Below the pieces are notes generated by a model. It was not told the origin of the DNA. It did not search any database and saw only the letters and a program-made list of their open reading frames with translations. This document shows positions 55,756 to 64,000 of a DNA stretch of 64,000 nt, in pieces. This DNA is from Maribacter ulvicola. Its GTDB lineage: Bacteria; Bacteroidota; Bacteroidia; Flavobacteriales; Flavobacteriaceae. Numbering within the stretch: position 1 is the first letter of the stretch; every line of letters begins with the position of its first letter. The stretch is taken from assembly GCF_900155985.1 (NCBI RefSeq), contig NZ_FTMA01000002.1, positions 248,001 through 312,000 of the forward strand, in the 5' to 3' direction. Made by a program: the position numbers and the translations under genes.

Positions 55756-56409
55756 ATGATACCCACATTACATTATATATCGCAAGGCAGTACACCAAAA
55801 GAACATTTAGAGAACATACAAAAAGCCTGTACCTCTGGTGTAGAATTGGTACAGTTGCGCTTAAAAAATCAGTCGGAAAAAGTGGTATTGGAGACTGCAA
55901 AAAAAGCAAGGGAAATAACGGCGAATTATCAAACCCGATTGATCATTAACGATTCCTACAAAATAGCAGCTGAGGTAAAAGCGGACGGAGTGCATTTAGG
56001 TAAAACCGACACCTCCCCTACTGTGGCCAGAAAAGAAATGGCGTCTTGGCAAATTATTGGTGGTACCGCCAATACGCTAGAGGACTGTGAGGCCCTAATA
56101 GCTCAAAAAGTAGATTATATAGGCATGGGACCATTTCGATTCACGGAAACCAAGGAGAACCTGAGTCCCGTTTTAGGCTTGAACGGTTATCTGACCATAC
56201 TTGAAGAATTGAAGACAAGTGTACCCATTATTGCCATAGGCGGTATTGTTGCCGATGATATTACCGGCATTATGAAAACCGGTGTATACGGCATTGCAGT
56301 ATCGGGAGAAATTACCCGGAACTTCAACGGCATACCTACATTGAAGAAATTAATCAACGGAGGTCCATTACAGGAAGAGCGTTGGATATCAGAAGAAAAA
56401 AGAAAATAA
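55756..56409 (+). CDS. thiE: ThiE, thiamine phosphate synthase
   Basis: 217 residues with the family signature: [69 protein letters not shown] and GIAVSGEI. Couples HMP-PP with HET-P. One base separates its stop from thiG. Confidence 0.95.
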   Translation: MIPTLHYISQGSTPKEHLENIQKACTSGVELVQLRLKNQSEKVVLETAKKAREITANYQTRLIINDSYKIAAEVKADGVHLGKTDTSPTVARKEMASWQIIGGTANTLEDCEALIAQKVDYIGMGPFRFTETKENLSPVLGLNGYLTILEELKTSVPIIAIGGIVADDITGIMKTGVYGIAVSGEITRNFNGIPTLKKLINGGPLQEERWISEEKRK

Positions 56410-56410
56410 T

Positions 56411-57175
56411 ATGTTACAAATAGCGGATAAAAAATTTACCTCAAGATTGTTTACGGGAACGGGAAAATTCAGTTCGTCACAAGTAATGAGAGAGGCTTTA
56501 TTAGCCTCTGACAGCGAATTGGTGACCGTAGCCTTAAAACGTGTGGATATTGAAGATGCCCAAGATGATATCTTACAGCATTTAAACCATGCGCACATCA
56601 ATCTATTGCCCAACACCTCTGGCGTACGTACAGCTAAAGAGGCGGTTTTTGCGGCCCAATTATCTCGGGAAGCCCTGGAAACCAACTGGGTGAAATTAGA
56701 AATACACCCTGATCCAAAATATTTGTTGCCCGATCCCATAGAGACCTTAAAAGCAGCCGAAGAATTGGTGAAATTAGGATTTGTAGTGATGCCCTATATA
56801 CATGCCGATCCTGTATTGTGCAAACGATTGGAAGAAGTGGGCGTGCAATGCGTAATGCCTTTAGGTGCACCCATAGGAAGTAACAAAGGCTTAAAGACCC
56901 AAGATTTTCTAGAGATTATAATAGACCAAAGCAATGTGCCGGTAATTGTAGATGCCGGTATTGGGGCACCTTCGCATGCTGCTTATGCCATGGAATTAGG
57001 TGCAGATGCCGTGTTGGTAAATACGGCGATAGCCGTTTCTCAAAATCCTGTAGCAATGGCAAAAGCATTTAAAATGGCCGTAACAGCGGGCAGAATGGCT
57101 TTTGAAGCAAAATTGGCACCCGTAGTTCATAAAAAAGCAGCAGCCAGTAGTCCGTTAACCAGTTTCTTGAATTAG
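56411..57175 (+). CDS. thiG: ThiG, thiazole synthase
   Basis: 254 residues. [14 protein letters not shown] at the start, catalytic Lys in [46 protein letters not shown] and [10 protein letters not shown]. Builds the thiazole ring with ThiH and ThiS. Three bases before thiH. Confidence 0.97.
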   Translation: MLQIADKKFTSRLFTGTGKFSSSQVMREALLASDSELVTVALKRVDIEDAQDDILQHLNHAHINLLPNTSGVRTAKEAVFAAQLSREALETNWVKLEIHPDPKYLLPDPIETLKAAEELVKLGFVVMPYIHADPVLCKRLEEVGVQCVMPLGAPIGSNKGLKTQDFLEIIIDQSNVPVIVDAGIGAPSHAAYAMELGADAVLVNTAIAVSQNPVAMAKAFKMAVTAGRMAFEAKLAPVVHKKAAASSPLTSFLN

Positions 57176-57178
57176 AAT

Positions 57179-58291
57179 ATGAGCAGTTTTAAAAACATAT
57201 TGGATACCTATAATTGGGATGACACCTTACAGAGCATATTTTCTAAAACAGAGAACGATGTGTTATGTGCATTGCGTAACACCAAACGGGATTTAGAGGA
57301 TTTTAAATCATTGATTTCTCCTGCCGCCAAGCCCTATTTAGAAGAGATGGCACAGTTGAGCAGGCAGTTGACGAAAAAGCGTTTTGGGAATACCATACAG
57401 ATGTATTCGCCCATGTATTTGAGTAACGAATGTCAGAACATTTGTACCTATTGCGGGTTTAGTATGACCAATAAGATTCCACGACGTACCTTGACCGATG
57501 CTGAGGTATTAAAGGAAGTTGCCTATATAAAATCGAAGGGATATGACCATATATTACTAGTAACGGGTGAAGCCAATAAATTGGTTGGTGTAGATTATAT
57601 CAATAACGCTTTGCAATTGATTCGTTCCCAATTTTCTAATATCACTATAGAAGTACAACCTTTACTGCAACATGAATATGAGCAATTGATAGAGAGCGGA
57701 CTCTATGCAGTATTGGTATATCAAGAAACCTATCATAGGGAAGAGTATAAAAAACACCATCCGAAAGGTAAAAAATCCAACTTTGACTTTAGGTTGGATA
57801 CGCCCGATCGCCTGGGCAAAGCTGGAATTCACAAAATTGGTTTAGGCGCTTTATTCGGATTGGAAGATTGGCGTGCGGATAGCTTTTTTACCGCCTTGCA
57901 TTTAAAGTATTTACAGAAGACCTATTGGAAAACAAAGTACTCCATTTCTTTTCCACGATTACGACCGCATTCTGGCGGATTGGAGCCTAAAGTAGAAATG
58001 ACCGATCCAGATTTGGTACAATTAATTTGTGCATTTCGGTTATTGGATGAAGATGTAGAGTTATCCATGTCTACCCGAGAAAGTGAGGTGTTTAGAAATA
58101 ATATTGTCAATTTAGGAATCACTTCGATAAGTGCCGAGTCTAAAACCAATCCTGGCGGTTATGCCGTAGCACCCGAATCTTTAGAGCAATTTGAAATCTC
58201 TGATGAAAGACCAACAGAGGTAATTACAGAAATGCTGAAAAGTAACGGATTGGATGTGGTATGGAAAGACTGGACCAATAATTGGGAGTAA
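57179..58291 (+). CDS. thiH: ThiH, tyrosine lyase (radical SAM)
   Basis: 370 residues. Cluster motif Cys85-x3-Cys89-x2-Cys92 (NECQNICTYCGFSM). Splits tyrosine to dehydroglycine for the thiazole. Presence of ThiH rather than ThiO suggests the anaerobic-type route. Closes the operon; no ThiD or ThiF gene is in the window. Confidence 0.96.
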   Translation: MSSFKNILDTYNWDDTLQSIFSKTENDVLCALRNTKRDLEDFKSLISPAAKPYLEEMAQLSRQLTKKRFGNTIQMYSPMYLSNECQNICTYCGFSMTNKIPRRTLTDAEVLKEVAYIKSKGYDHILLVTGEANKLVGVDYINNALQLIRSQFSNITIEVQPLLQHEYEQLIESGLYAVLVYQETYHREEYKKHHPKGKKSNFDFRLDTPDRLGKAGIHKIGLGALFGLEDWRADSFFTALHLKYLQKTYWKTKYSISFPRLRPHSGGLEPKVEMTDPDLVQLICAFRLLDEDVELSMSTRESEVFRNNIVNLGITSISAESKTNPGGYAVAPESLEQFEISDERPTEVITEMLKSNGLDVVWKDWTNNWE

Positions 58292-58293
58292 TT

Positions 58294-59547
58294 TTATTTA
58301 AACAAACCCTGCAGATTTTCTAAAACACCAAGGGCAGCTTTTTCACCAGCGATCATGGCTGCATTTAATGAGCCATTTAATTGCACGTCGCCAGATAAAA
58401 ATATAGTCTCTGTCAAGCGGGTTTCCGATGGTGATATTTCGTAGTGCAGTTCACTCAACTTTGGTAGCGACTTAGGTATGCTGTAGTGTTTTATAAATGT
58501 ACTAGAAGTGATTCCGCAAAGTTCAGTTAACTCTTTTTGAACTTGAGCTTTTAATTCTTCTCCAGATAAACCTTTATTATCGACAACAGTAACAGATAGC
58601 AATTGTTTACCGTCGTTTACAGATGTTTGCAGACTAGTGTGATAAAAGATGTTGTTGATAATAGCATTTGGTTCAGGAATAAGTCCGATCAATGGTTTTT
58701 TAATAGCTCTGCTTTCCGTTTCAAAATATAAAGTATCGCAATGCTGCCATTCAATAGCCTGATTTTTCAAATTATGAATTAAGCTACTCGCCTCTGTCGC
58801 GATAATTATAAATTCACTCTCCAGTTCTTGACCATTTGCAAGAAGTATTTTTCTGTCTGTAATTGAAGATACGGCTGTATTATATAATATAGTAGTGTTT
58901 TTCAGTTTTTTTAGAAGTTGTTTCGGAATCTCCTTAATACCTCCTTTGGGTAAAGCAGCACTGCCTTCACCAAACATTTTATAAACAAATTCGAACATTC
59001 TACTAGAAGTATCTAATTTGTTTTCAAGAAATATTCCACCAAAAAATGGGGTAAAGAAATCGTTTATCATATTAGTAGAGAAATTTAATTCTTTCAAATA
59101 TGAAAGTGTAGATTGTTCTTTGTCAGAGAAAATCTCCTCAACGGTTTTATTTTTAAGTCGGGTATTTAATTTTAGAATTTTTAATTTATCCGCAACAGTA
59201 CCAATATTGGCAAATAGTGTAGAAAATAATAAAGATGCATCTCTAAGGGGATCGCCTATTATTTCTTGTTTTCCATTTTTGAAAATGGATGCACCAGGTA
59301 AAAACTCTTGCAGTTCTAATGATTTGTAATCAAGATATTTTTGAGCCGCCGGGTATGCGGTTAACAAAACTTGAAATCCGTGATCTAATTGATAACCGTT
59401 GTTAATATCTGTTTTGACTTTACCGCCTACCTTATCGCTAGCTTCAATGACCACAGGTGAATAGCCATGTTGTTCTAATACAGTTGCGGCTACTAATCCG
59501 CTAATCCCTGCACCTATGATGTGTATTTTATAATCCTGTTTATTCAT
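58294..59547 (-). CDS. FAD-dependent amine oxidase/phytoene desaturase-like protein
   Basis: 417 residues. Dinucleotide motif IIGAGISGLVAATVLEQHG at the N-terminus, followed by VVIEASDKVGGKVKTD and YQLDHGFQVLLTAYP, as in carotenoid desaturase-like and protoporphyrinogen-oxidase-like flavoproteins; C-terminal FAD contact LSGDVQLNGSLNAAMIAGEKAA. Isoprenoid or pigment substrate is possible but unproven. Convergent with thiH, two bases apart. Confidence 0.87.
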   Translation of the reverse strand: MNKQDYKIHIIGAGISGLVAATVLEQHGYSPVVIEASDKVGGKVKTDINNGYQLDHGFQVLLTAYPAAQKYLDYKSLELQEFLPGASIFKNGKQEIIGDPLRDASLLFSTLFANIGTVADKLKILKLNTRLKNKTVEEIFSDKEQSTLSYLKELNFSTNMINDFFTPFFGGIFLENKLDTSSRMFEFVYKMFGEGSAALPKGGIKEIPKQLLKKLKNTTILYNTAVSSITDRKILLANGQELESEFIIIATEASSLIHNLKNQAIEWQHCDTLYFETESRAIKKPLIGLIPEPNAIINNIFYHTSLQTSVNDGKQLLSVTVVDNKGLSGEELKAQVQKELTELCGITSSTFIKHYSIPKSLPKLSELHYEISPSETRLTETIFLSGDVQLNGSLNAAMIAGEKAALGVLENLQGLFK

Positions 59548-59570
59548 TTAATAATTTTGTTTAACTAAAA

Positions 59571-59602
59571 TTGCTTAAAGATAAACAAAATTAGTATTTT
59601 TG
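59571..59602 (+). promoter_or_regulatory. Promoter of the DoxX-like gene at 59645
   Basis: TTG at 59571-59573 and TATTTTTG at 59595-59602, spaced 21 bases, fit the Bacteroidota -33/-7 pattern TTG-N19-21-TAnnTTTG. 42 bases before the ATG. Confidence 0.6.
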
Positions 59603-59644
59603 AATTGAGGTTAATAATGACCTTTACTACAAAACTACTTTAAA

Positions 59645-60007
59645 ATGAATTATTTAATAATCGCATTTCAAATAATTGTTGGCATCAGTATTTTAAATGT
59701 TTGGCTTGTACAAAATAAAAAGTCCACTATGTGGCGCGGAGGAAATGCCCAGACTATAATGGAAGAATTTAAAGTTTACGGTCTTTCGGAAACGATGTGT
59801 TTTATAGTCGGATTTTTAAAGGTTATTCTTGCCATTTTTCTTCTTGCCGCTATTTGGATTCCTGTATTAAAGCAACCTGCAGCTATAGGTTTAGCAGCTT
59901 TTTTATTAGGATCTATAGTTATGCATTTTAAAATAAAAGATCCTTTATTTAAATCTTTTCCTGCCGCTTTGTTTTTAACGTTGTGTTTGCTAATTGCCTT
60001 TTTATAA
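59645..60007 (+). CDS. DoxX-like membrane protein
   Basis: 120 residues, four membrane segments. FQIIVGISILNVWLV at the start and LKVILAIFLLAAIW, AFLLGSIVMHFKIKDP match DoxX/DoxD-like small proteins. Function of most members is unknown. Faces another DoxX-like gene, three bases apart. Confidence 0.78.
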   Translation: MNYLIIAFQIIVGISILNVWLVQNKKSTMWRGGNAQTIMEEFKVYGLSETMCFIVGFLKVILAIFLLAAIWIPVLKQPAAIGLAAFLLGSIVMHFKIKDPLFKSFPAALFLTLCLLIAFL

Positions 60008-60010
60008 AGC

Positions 60011-60364
60011 TTACGAAACAAGCAGATTATAATAGCTTACCGCAATAAATAGATTAATGAGACCAAGAATCAGTGATGGTAAAGATTCTGCTATGCTATC
60101 TTTGATTTTAATTCTAACACCAAAGCCTAAAAACATTAGAAGCGCTAGTCCTGCTGCAGAAATTAGAATTAATATTGGAGCCAAGAAAAATCCAAAGATT
60201 ACACCTAATGCACCTGAAATTTGAAGGTATGCCGTTAACACTCTTTGCTTCTTTAATCCAAACCTGATAAATTCATCTTTCATCTTTTTTGACCATAAGC
60301 ATTCCACTCCGTAGTATAAGAAAGCACTACTGGATAATAAAACAGCGATGTTTAAGAAGCTCAT
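60011..60364 (-). CDS. DoxX family membrane protein
   Basis: 117 residues, four membrane segments. FYGVECLWSKKMKDEFIRFG followed by LQISGALGVIFGFFL and FGVRIKIKDS shows the DoxX/DUF417-like pattern. Probably independent of the DoxX-like gene opposite to it, but the two products are similar in length and layout and could act together. Confidence 0.78.
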   Translation of the reverse strand: MSFLNIAVLLSSSAFLYYGVECLWSKKMKDEFIRFGLKKQRVLTAYLQISGALGVIFGFFLAPILILISAAGLALLMFLGFGVRIKIKDSIAESLPSLILGLINLFIAVSYYNLLVS

Positions 60365-60398
60365 GATAAATGGAGTAATGTTGATAAAGTAACAACAG

Positions 60399-60566
60399 TT
60401 ATGAATTAAGCTGCTCTATTTTTTTCATAACTTCTTCAGCTTCAAAAGTTTTTTGATCACTCATTTTTCTATTTGTCGTAGACAATGTATGGGCTTCTTT
60501 CAACAGCTTTTCATATTGCACTTGCAATTTTTCCTTTTCCGACTTCTTTTTAAATATTCCGAACAT
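60399..60566 (-). CDS. Lacal_2735 family small protein
   Basis: 55 residues: MFGIFKKKSEKEKLQ at the start, then YEKLLKEAHTLSTTNRK and a helix ending EEVMKKIEQLNS. Matches the small flavobacterial Lacal_2735 proteins by signature (short Lys-rich helices, AHTLSTTNR). Function unknown. Below the usual ORF length, but start, stop and family pattern agree. Confidence 0.88.
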   Translation of the reverse strand: MFGIFKKKSEKEKLQVQYEKLLKEAHTLSTTNRKMSDQKTFEAEEVMKKIEQLNS

Positions 60567-60735
60567 ACTTTTTAAGATAATAGTAAGTTATACTGAATTT
60601 AGATTTAAAGATACGTAATGTTTAGATATTTTTAATTAAAACTCAACAAAATTGTATTACAGAATAGTTGTAAATACGAAAAGGGTGCTAATGATGTCAG
60701 CGAGGTATTGGTAGCGCAAACTATCTAGTTAAAGT

Positions 60736-61323
60736 TTAATTGGATTTTACCATTCTTACTTCTGCTAATTTTTCTTTTAGCAGTTCTACGTCCAAAGATG
60801 CTAATAAAGTTATAAGGTTAGGAAATCGTGTTCTATGGTAGCCAAAGCGTTTATCTGTAAATTCCGCAATAGCTTTTTCTTTGCTCCAATTATCAAATAC
60901 CATTCTAGATGCGGCTACAATAACTCCTGTTCTATCAGAACCATGCCAACAATGAACAAGAACAGGTTTTTTTGCCTGTTGTATGCTGTTCAAGGCATTA
61001 AAGACATCATCAAAATCTATGGTTGATGCTTTCAATGGAATACGTTCTAAATTGATATGTAAACCCTTTATTTTTTTTTCATCTGTTGCTTGGCGTCTAA
61101 GATTAACGATAGATTGTATTCCCATAGCTTGTAGCTCACGCATTCCCTTTTTAGAGGGTTGCTCGGAGCGATATAAGCTATCATTCAGTTTATACAGGTT
61201 ATGAAAATTATCTGTCGGTATTTTCTTAAAATTAGACTCTTGATATTTATCTAAAGGCACAGAAAAAGAAAAGGATAAAAAGGAAAACAACGTAATGTAA
61301 TAGTATTTTTTTGTGATGAGCAT
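60736..61323 (-). CDS. Exported protein tyrosine phosphatase
   Basis: 195 residues. Hydrophobic N-terminus (YITLFSFLSFSFSVP) is a likely signal peptide. DSP/tyrosine phosphatase site HCWHGSDRTG (Cys-x5-Arg) near residue 125, with YRSEQPSKKGMRELQAMGI upstream as in the plant/fungal-like DSP group (Siw14/Y_phosphatase2-type). May act on phospholipid or phosphotyrosine in the periplasm; direction of action is inferred. Confidence 0.87.
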   Translation of the reverse strand: MLITKKYYYITLFSFLSFSFSVPLDKYQESNFKKIPTDNFHNLYKLNDSLYRSEQPSKKGMRELQAMGIQSIVNLRRQATDEKKIKGLHINLERIPLKASTIDFDDVFNALNSIQQAKKPVLVHCWHGSDRTGVIVAASRMVFDNWSKEKAIAEFTDKRFGYHRTRFPNLITLLASLDVELLKEKLAEVRMVKSN

Positions 61324-61387
61324 AGTTTGAATTTCCTATATTTTTCTACTTCAAATTATACAAACAAGGATTTTTGCATGAGTTATT

Positions 61388-62155
61388 TTAAATAACTGTA
61401 CCATTTTCCAACCAGCGTTGTAACAACCCATCATTATGAGAGATCGCTACAAGATGAAATTTAGTGAAACGTTTAAAAACTCGTGATTCTTTAAGGGTTT
61501 CCATACAAACTGAAACCGGATTAAGATAATTGGAATGAATTAAGAACAACTCCCCTTCCCGTTTTAAAAGATAGCCTACATGTCCTTCGTCAAATCCTAT
61601 AAAATAAAGTCCTTCTTGGGTTAGTGTATCAATTTCGTCAAAAGCTTTTTCATGGGAGTCGTGTTCAACTTGGCTAATTACTGAGCCACAACTAATCATT
61701 TTAGCTTCATCAATTGGTGATTTTTGAGCCAATTTATATCGGTTGATATTTACGCCCATATCCCGCAATGTAGTAGAAATAAAATAACCGCATGCAATTT
61801 TACCTTCATTGGGCGTAGCGGTATGCCCGCCAAAACTCCAAGGAGTACCGTACCAATGTGGTATAATTTTATCAACTAACTGATTGGCAAATTCCGTTTT
61901 AACGTGGTCTAGTGAAATGGTACCTAATCTAAGGTCTTCTTTTAATCGTAGACGCAGTTGATCGGTATTTTCTTTAGTATTGGCATATGAGTCAACAATA
62001 GAATCTGATGACGTATGAAGCAAAAGTGTTTCTTCACTAAAATTATTTGATGTTTTAAATCTATGATTAGAAATACTATAATCCTTTACCTTGTCATTTT
62101 TAGGTGATATATCATTAGAAAACCCTAAAGAAAGTAAAAGTGAAAAAAGAAACAT
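61388..62155 (-). CDS. Exported hypothetical protein, possibly a Cys peptidase
   Basis: 255 residues. MFLFSLLLSLGFSND is a signal peptide. IACGYFISTTLRDMGV could supply a catalytic Cys and DEGHVGYLLKREG a His, the order of NlpC/P60-type enzymes, but DCSGF-like context is absent. Family not recognised; treat the enzymatic guess as weak. Confidence 0.6.
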   Translation of the reverse strand: MFLFSLLLSLGFSNDISPKNDKVKDYSISNHRFKTSNNFSEETLLLHTSSDSIVDSYANTKENTDQLRLRLKEDLRLGTISLDHVKTEFANQLVDKIIPHWYGTPWSFGGHTATPNEGKIACGYFISTTLRDMGVNINRYKLAQKSPIDEAKMISCGSVISQVEHDSHEKAFDEIDTLTQEGLYFIGFDEGHVGYLLKREGELFLIHSNYLNPVSVCMETLKESRVFKRFTKFHLVAISHNDGLLQRWLENGTVI

Positions 62156-62258
62156 AGGCTAGTATAGATTTTAGGATAGGCCACTATTATTAGAACGTGT
62201 TAGTTATGAGTAAATTACATATGTAAATTTAAAATTTTATGAAGGTCGTTGATCGTGT

Positions 62259-63155
62259 TTATACGCTTAAGTTAACCGCCCACCACACGTCATAGTCTCT
62301 AGGTACAAGGGGTCTATAGCTTTGAAACCCTTGATCAGCAATTTTTAATCCTTTAATCTTTCCTTTTTCATCGCGTACATAGCTGATGAAAATGAAGGAA
62401 TGTCCGTATGGATCTAGTTTTTTAACGTTTGCCCCTTTAACAACCTCTATGTAATCCTCTTTATATCGCCATACTTGCATAAGCGCGCCCGGTTTTAATT
62501 GACCGGACCAAATTCCTGTAGCGTCTACCAACGTACCCATACCGGCATATACAATAGCACCAGCATTACCTTTTCCTCTATACCTTTCCGGTAAACTTTG
62601 CCAACTTTTATCTGGTTTTGAAGCGGTAACATACAGCAGATTGAACACTTGTTTTGGTGTATATATGTTGGTAGCCATGCTATCAGGTAAATCTTGGTAC
62701 GGTAAATGACCATGGACCTCTTTATAGGCCTTTACAAAACGATCTTTACTAACGGCTAAACAATGTCCCCCAGGTTCTTTAACTTCACTGGTAAGGTAAT
62801 TTTGAACAATCTTATTGGCTACGGGACTAATATGCTTAAGATATGACGCTTTGGATATGCCGTTTTCTTCACTATTAATTTCTTCTTGTTTGAATAAATC
62901 TGTGACAATGATTTCTTTAGTTATACTATCTGGGTGTATACCAATATATGAATGGTCATCAAAACCATAAGGTAGAATATTAGCAATATTTTTGGCTGAA
63001 TTACCTTGTACTTGGGCGGTACTATTATCAACATTTAACGTTTCTACATGCTGCTTGTCATTTTTAGTGGTAGCACAGCCCCAGACAATTAAACCAATAA
63101 AGGCGTAATAAAAAATTAAGTTTTTTGATCGTTTTTCTGCACTCAAGTGTCTCAT
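62259..63155 (-). CDS. Lipoprotein of unknown function
   Basis: 298 residues from ATG 63155 (a frame opening at 63203 is rejected because the signal sequence begins later). Membrane segment LIFYYAFIGLIVWGC with Cys as lipobox near residue 28. The folded part contains GGHCLAVSKDRFVKAY, AGAIVYAGMGTLVD, MQVWRYKED and DPYGHSFIFISYVRDEKG, a Cys/His pattern reminiscent of NlpC/CHAP-like enzymes (Cys in HCLA, His in GHSFIF). Function not assigned. Confidence 0.7.
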   Translation of the reverse strand: MRHLSAEKRSKNLIFYYAFIGLIVWGCATTKNDKQHVETLNVDNSTAQVQGNSAKNIANILPYGFDDHSYIGIHPDSITKEIIVTDLFKQEEINSEENGISKASYLKHISPVANKIVQNYLTSEVKEPGGHCLAVSKDRFVKAYKEVHGHLPYQDLPDSMATNIYTPKQVFNLLYVTASKPDKSWQSLPERYRGKGNAGAIVYAGMGTLVDATGIWSGQLKPGALMQVWRYKEDYIEVVKGANVKKLDPYGHSFIFISYVRDEKGKIKGLKIADQGFQSYRPLVPRDYDVWWAVNLSV

Positions 63156-63352
63156 CTTACAAATTTGTAAACACCTTATTTTAAATAGGATGGATATACA
63201 CAATAGTTGTTTGCCTCCTATTATTAAATAGCATTATTGCTATACGTATAAAGTTAAGTAAATTGTACGCTATATATAAGTTAAGTGATTGATAAAAAAT
63301 GATCAATATAGATTTTGAGAACATCTATATTTCCATCCAATACTATGATTAG

Positions 63353-64000
63353 CTAATCTTCCCGTAACCGAGAAATTACGGTACCTACGTTTTTTTCTTC
63401 AAACTTGCCTAAAAACTGAAGAGCATAGGTGACTATTTTTGATTTTGGACTTTTTATAAACTCGCCAATTTTTAACACGGTGATATCCATTTGCTGGATA
63501 GCAGTATCTTGGTGACCGGACCCTAATCCCCAGAGCAGATTGGCATTAATCCATGATAGCTCACGAGCTTTACCTAAACTAAAGTTGATAATTTCTTCAT
63601 CAGTATTCTTTCCGACAATATCCAATAGAAATAGTAATGGAGAAACCCGACTTAGGCGATCTTGCATTTCATTAACGATATTGCCCAGAATATGATTTAC
63701 TTTATTAAAGTCATTTTCTATAGCTGATATTTCTTGACCTTTCATAACAGCGCTTGCGGCTAAGCCCAAATCAAGATTGATGTGGGTGTTGATACCTAGC
63801 ATAATGTGCTGTAATATAGTTAAAGGTTCGTTTTTGGAACTAAAGGCAAATTGCCAAGATGCACTAATTGGTTGGTTTGTAGTATAACCGTTATATGCGT
63901 CTATGTAGTAATTGGCAAAGGCGACATCAAAGGTTTCCATACGGGGGTTATCTTCAAAATTGCCTAATTGTACTTCTTTCAGAATTTCAGCGGTAACCCT
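63353..64000 (-). CDS. DUF5995 family protein (cut by window edge)
   Basis: An internal ATG lies at 63940, but the frame continues to the window edge with RVTAEILKEVQLGNFEDNPR before it, which fits the family, so the gene starts beyond the window. LQHIMLGINTHINLDLGLAA near the middle is the DUF5995 core with conserved His residues, and SWINANLLWGLG follows. Function of the family is unknown. Confidence 0.85.
   Translation of the reverse strand, partial: RVTAEILKEVQLGNFEDNPRMETFDVAFANYYIDAYNGYTTNQPISASWQFAFSSKNEPLTILQHIMLGINTHINLDLGLAASAVMKGQEISAIENDFNKVNHILGNIVNEMQDRLSRVSPLLFLLDIVGKNTDEEIINFSLGKARELSWINANLLWGLGSGHQDTAIQQMDITVLKIGEFIKSPKSKIVTYALQFLGKFEEKNVGTVISRLRED

Overview
The window looks like chromosomal DNA of a marine-type Flavobacteriaceae bacterium (Bacteroidota). 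The support is AT-rich sequence, many lipoproteins with a Cys lipobox, SusD/Spondin-era surface proteins without Shine-Dalgarno signals, a Lacal_2735-type small protein, a fused E1 alpha/beta 2-oxoacid dehydrogenase, LytTR two-component genes and TAnnTTTG-like -7 boxes. The genus cannot be settled from this sequence alone. No tRNA, rRNA, CRISPR array, transposase or integrase was recognised.

Layout. 1-7.2 kb: core genes (polyphosphate kinase start, nucleoside phosphorylase, DUF1835 protein, SUI1-like factor, 2-oxoglutarate/Fe oxygenase-like protein, fused E1 dehydrogenase, two lipoproteins), closed by a strong terminator. 7.2-13.0 kb: a compact seven-gene operon with a type III polyketide synthase, a flavoprotein, a methyltransferase and its own set of type II fatty-acid parts (YX6K reductase, hot-dog dehydratase, ketosynthase, acyl carrier protein). 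It is best read as a pathway that builds a dedicated acyl starter and turns it into an alkyl-phenol or alkyl-pyrone type product. 13.0-19.6 kb: TerC membrane protein, ribosome hibernation factor, small secreted proteins, two FKBP isomerases, a TlpA-like thioredoxin coupled to a Cys-rich BNR lipoprotein.

19.6-40 kb is an accessory region, visibly more AT-rich, in which gene blocks are separated by long non-coding repeats. The blocks are: (a) alpha/beta hydrolase, SDR, two CPBP proteases, GrpB, S15/CocE peptidase, a lipoprotein without a normal start codon, and a LytTR response regulator plus LytS-like kinase; (b) one 1243-residue nuclease-STAND protein, a candidate anti-phage defence gene; (c) a lamin-tail/double-spondin lipoprotein; (d) a small secreted protein and a membrane LytTR regulator; (e) a CDGSH iron-sulfur protein. 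A ~200 bp repeat (five copies, two degenerate) and a second ~450 bp repeat (two copies) sit between these blocks, and three of the first kind run directly into nested palindromes. A shared 20-bp element lies upstream of three transcription units of block (a), suggesting that the LytTR system controls them.

40-48 kb: DUF6642-like protein, membrane protein, a second copy of the SDR, class C serine hydrolase, FNT channel, small membrane protein, flavodoxin-fold reductase and a PoxB-like pyruvate oxidase. 48-52.5 kb: NAD salvage operon (Prs, macro-like protein, NadV, deoxyribosyltransferase-like) facing an NrtR regulator, with three matching TTTGCGT-N7-ACGCAAA-type operators. 52.6-58.3 kb: TPP riboswitch followed by thiS-thiC-tenI-like-thiE-thiG-thiH. 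58.3-64 kb: phytoene-desaturase-like flavoprotein, two convergent DoxX-like proteins, Lacal_2735 protein, a secreted tyrosine phosphatase, two exported proteins of unknown role, and a DUF5995 gene cut by the right edge.
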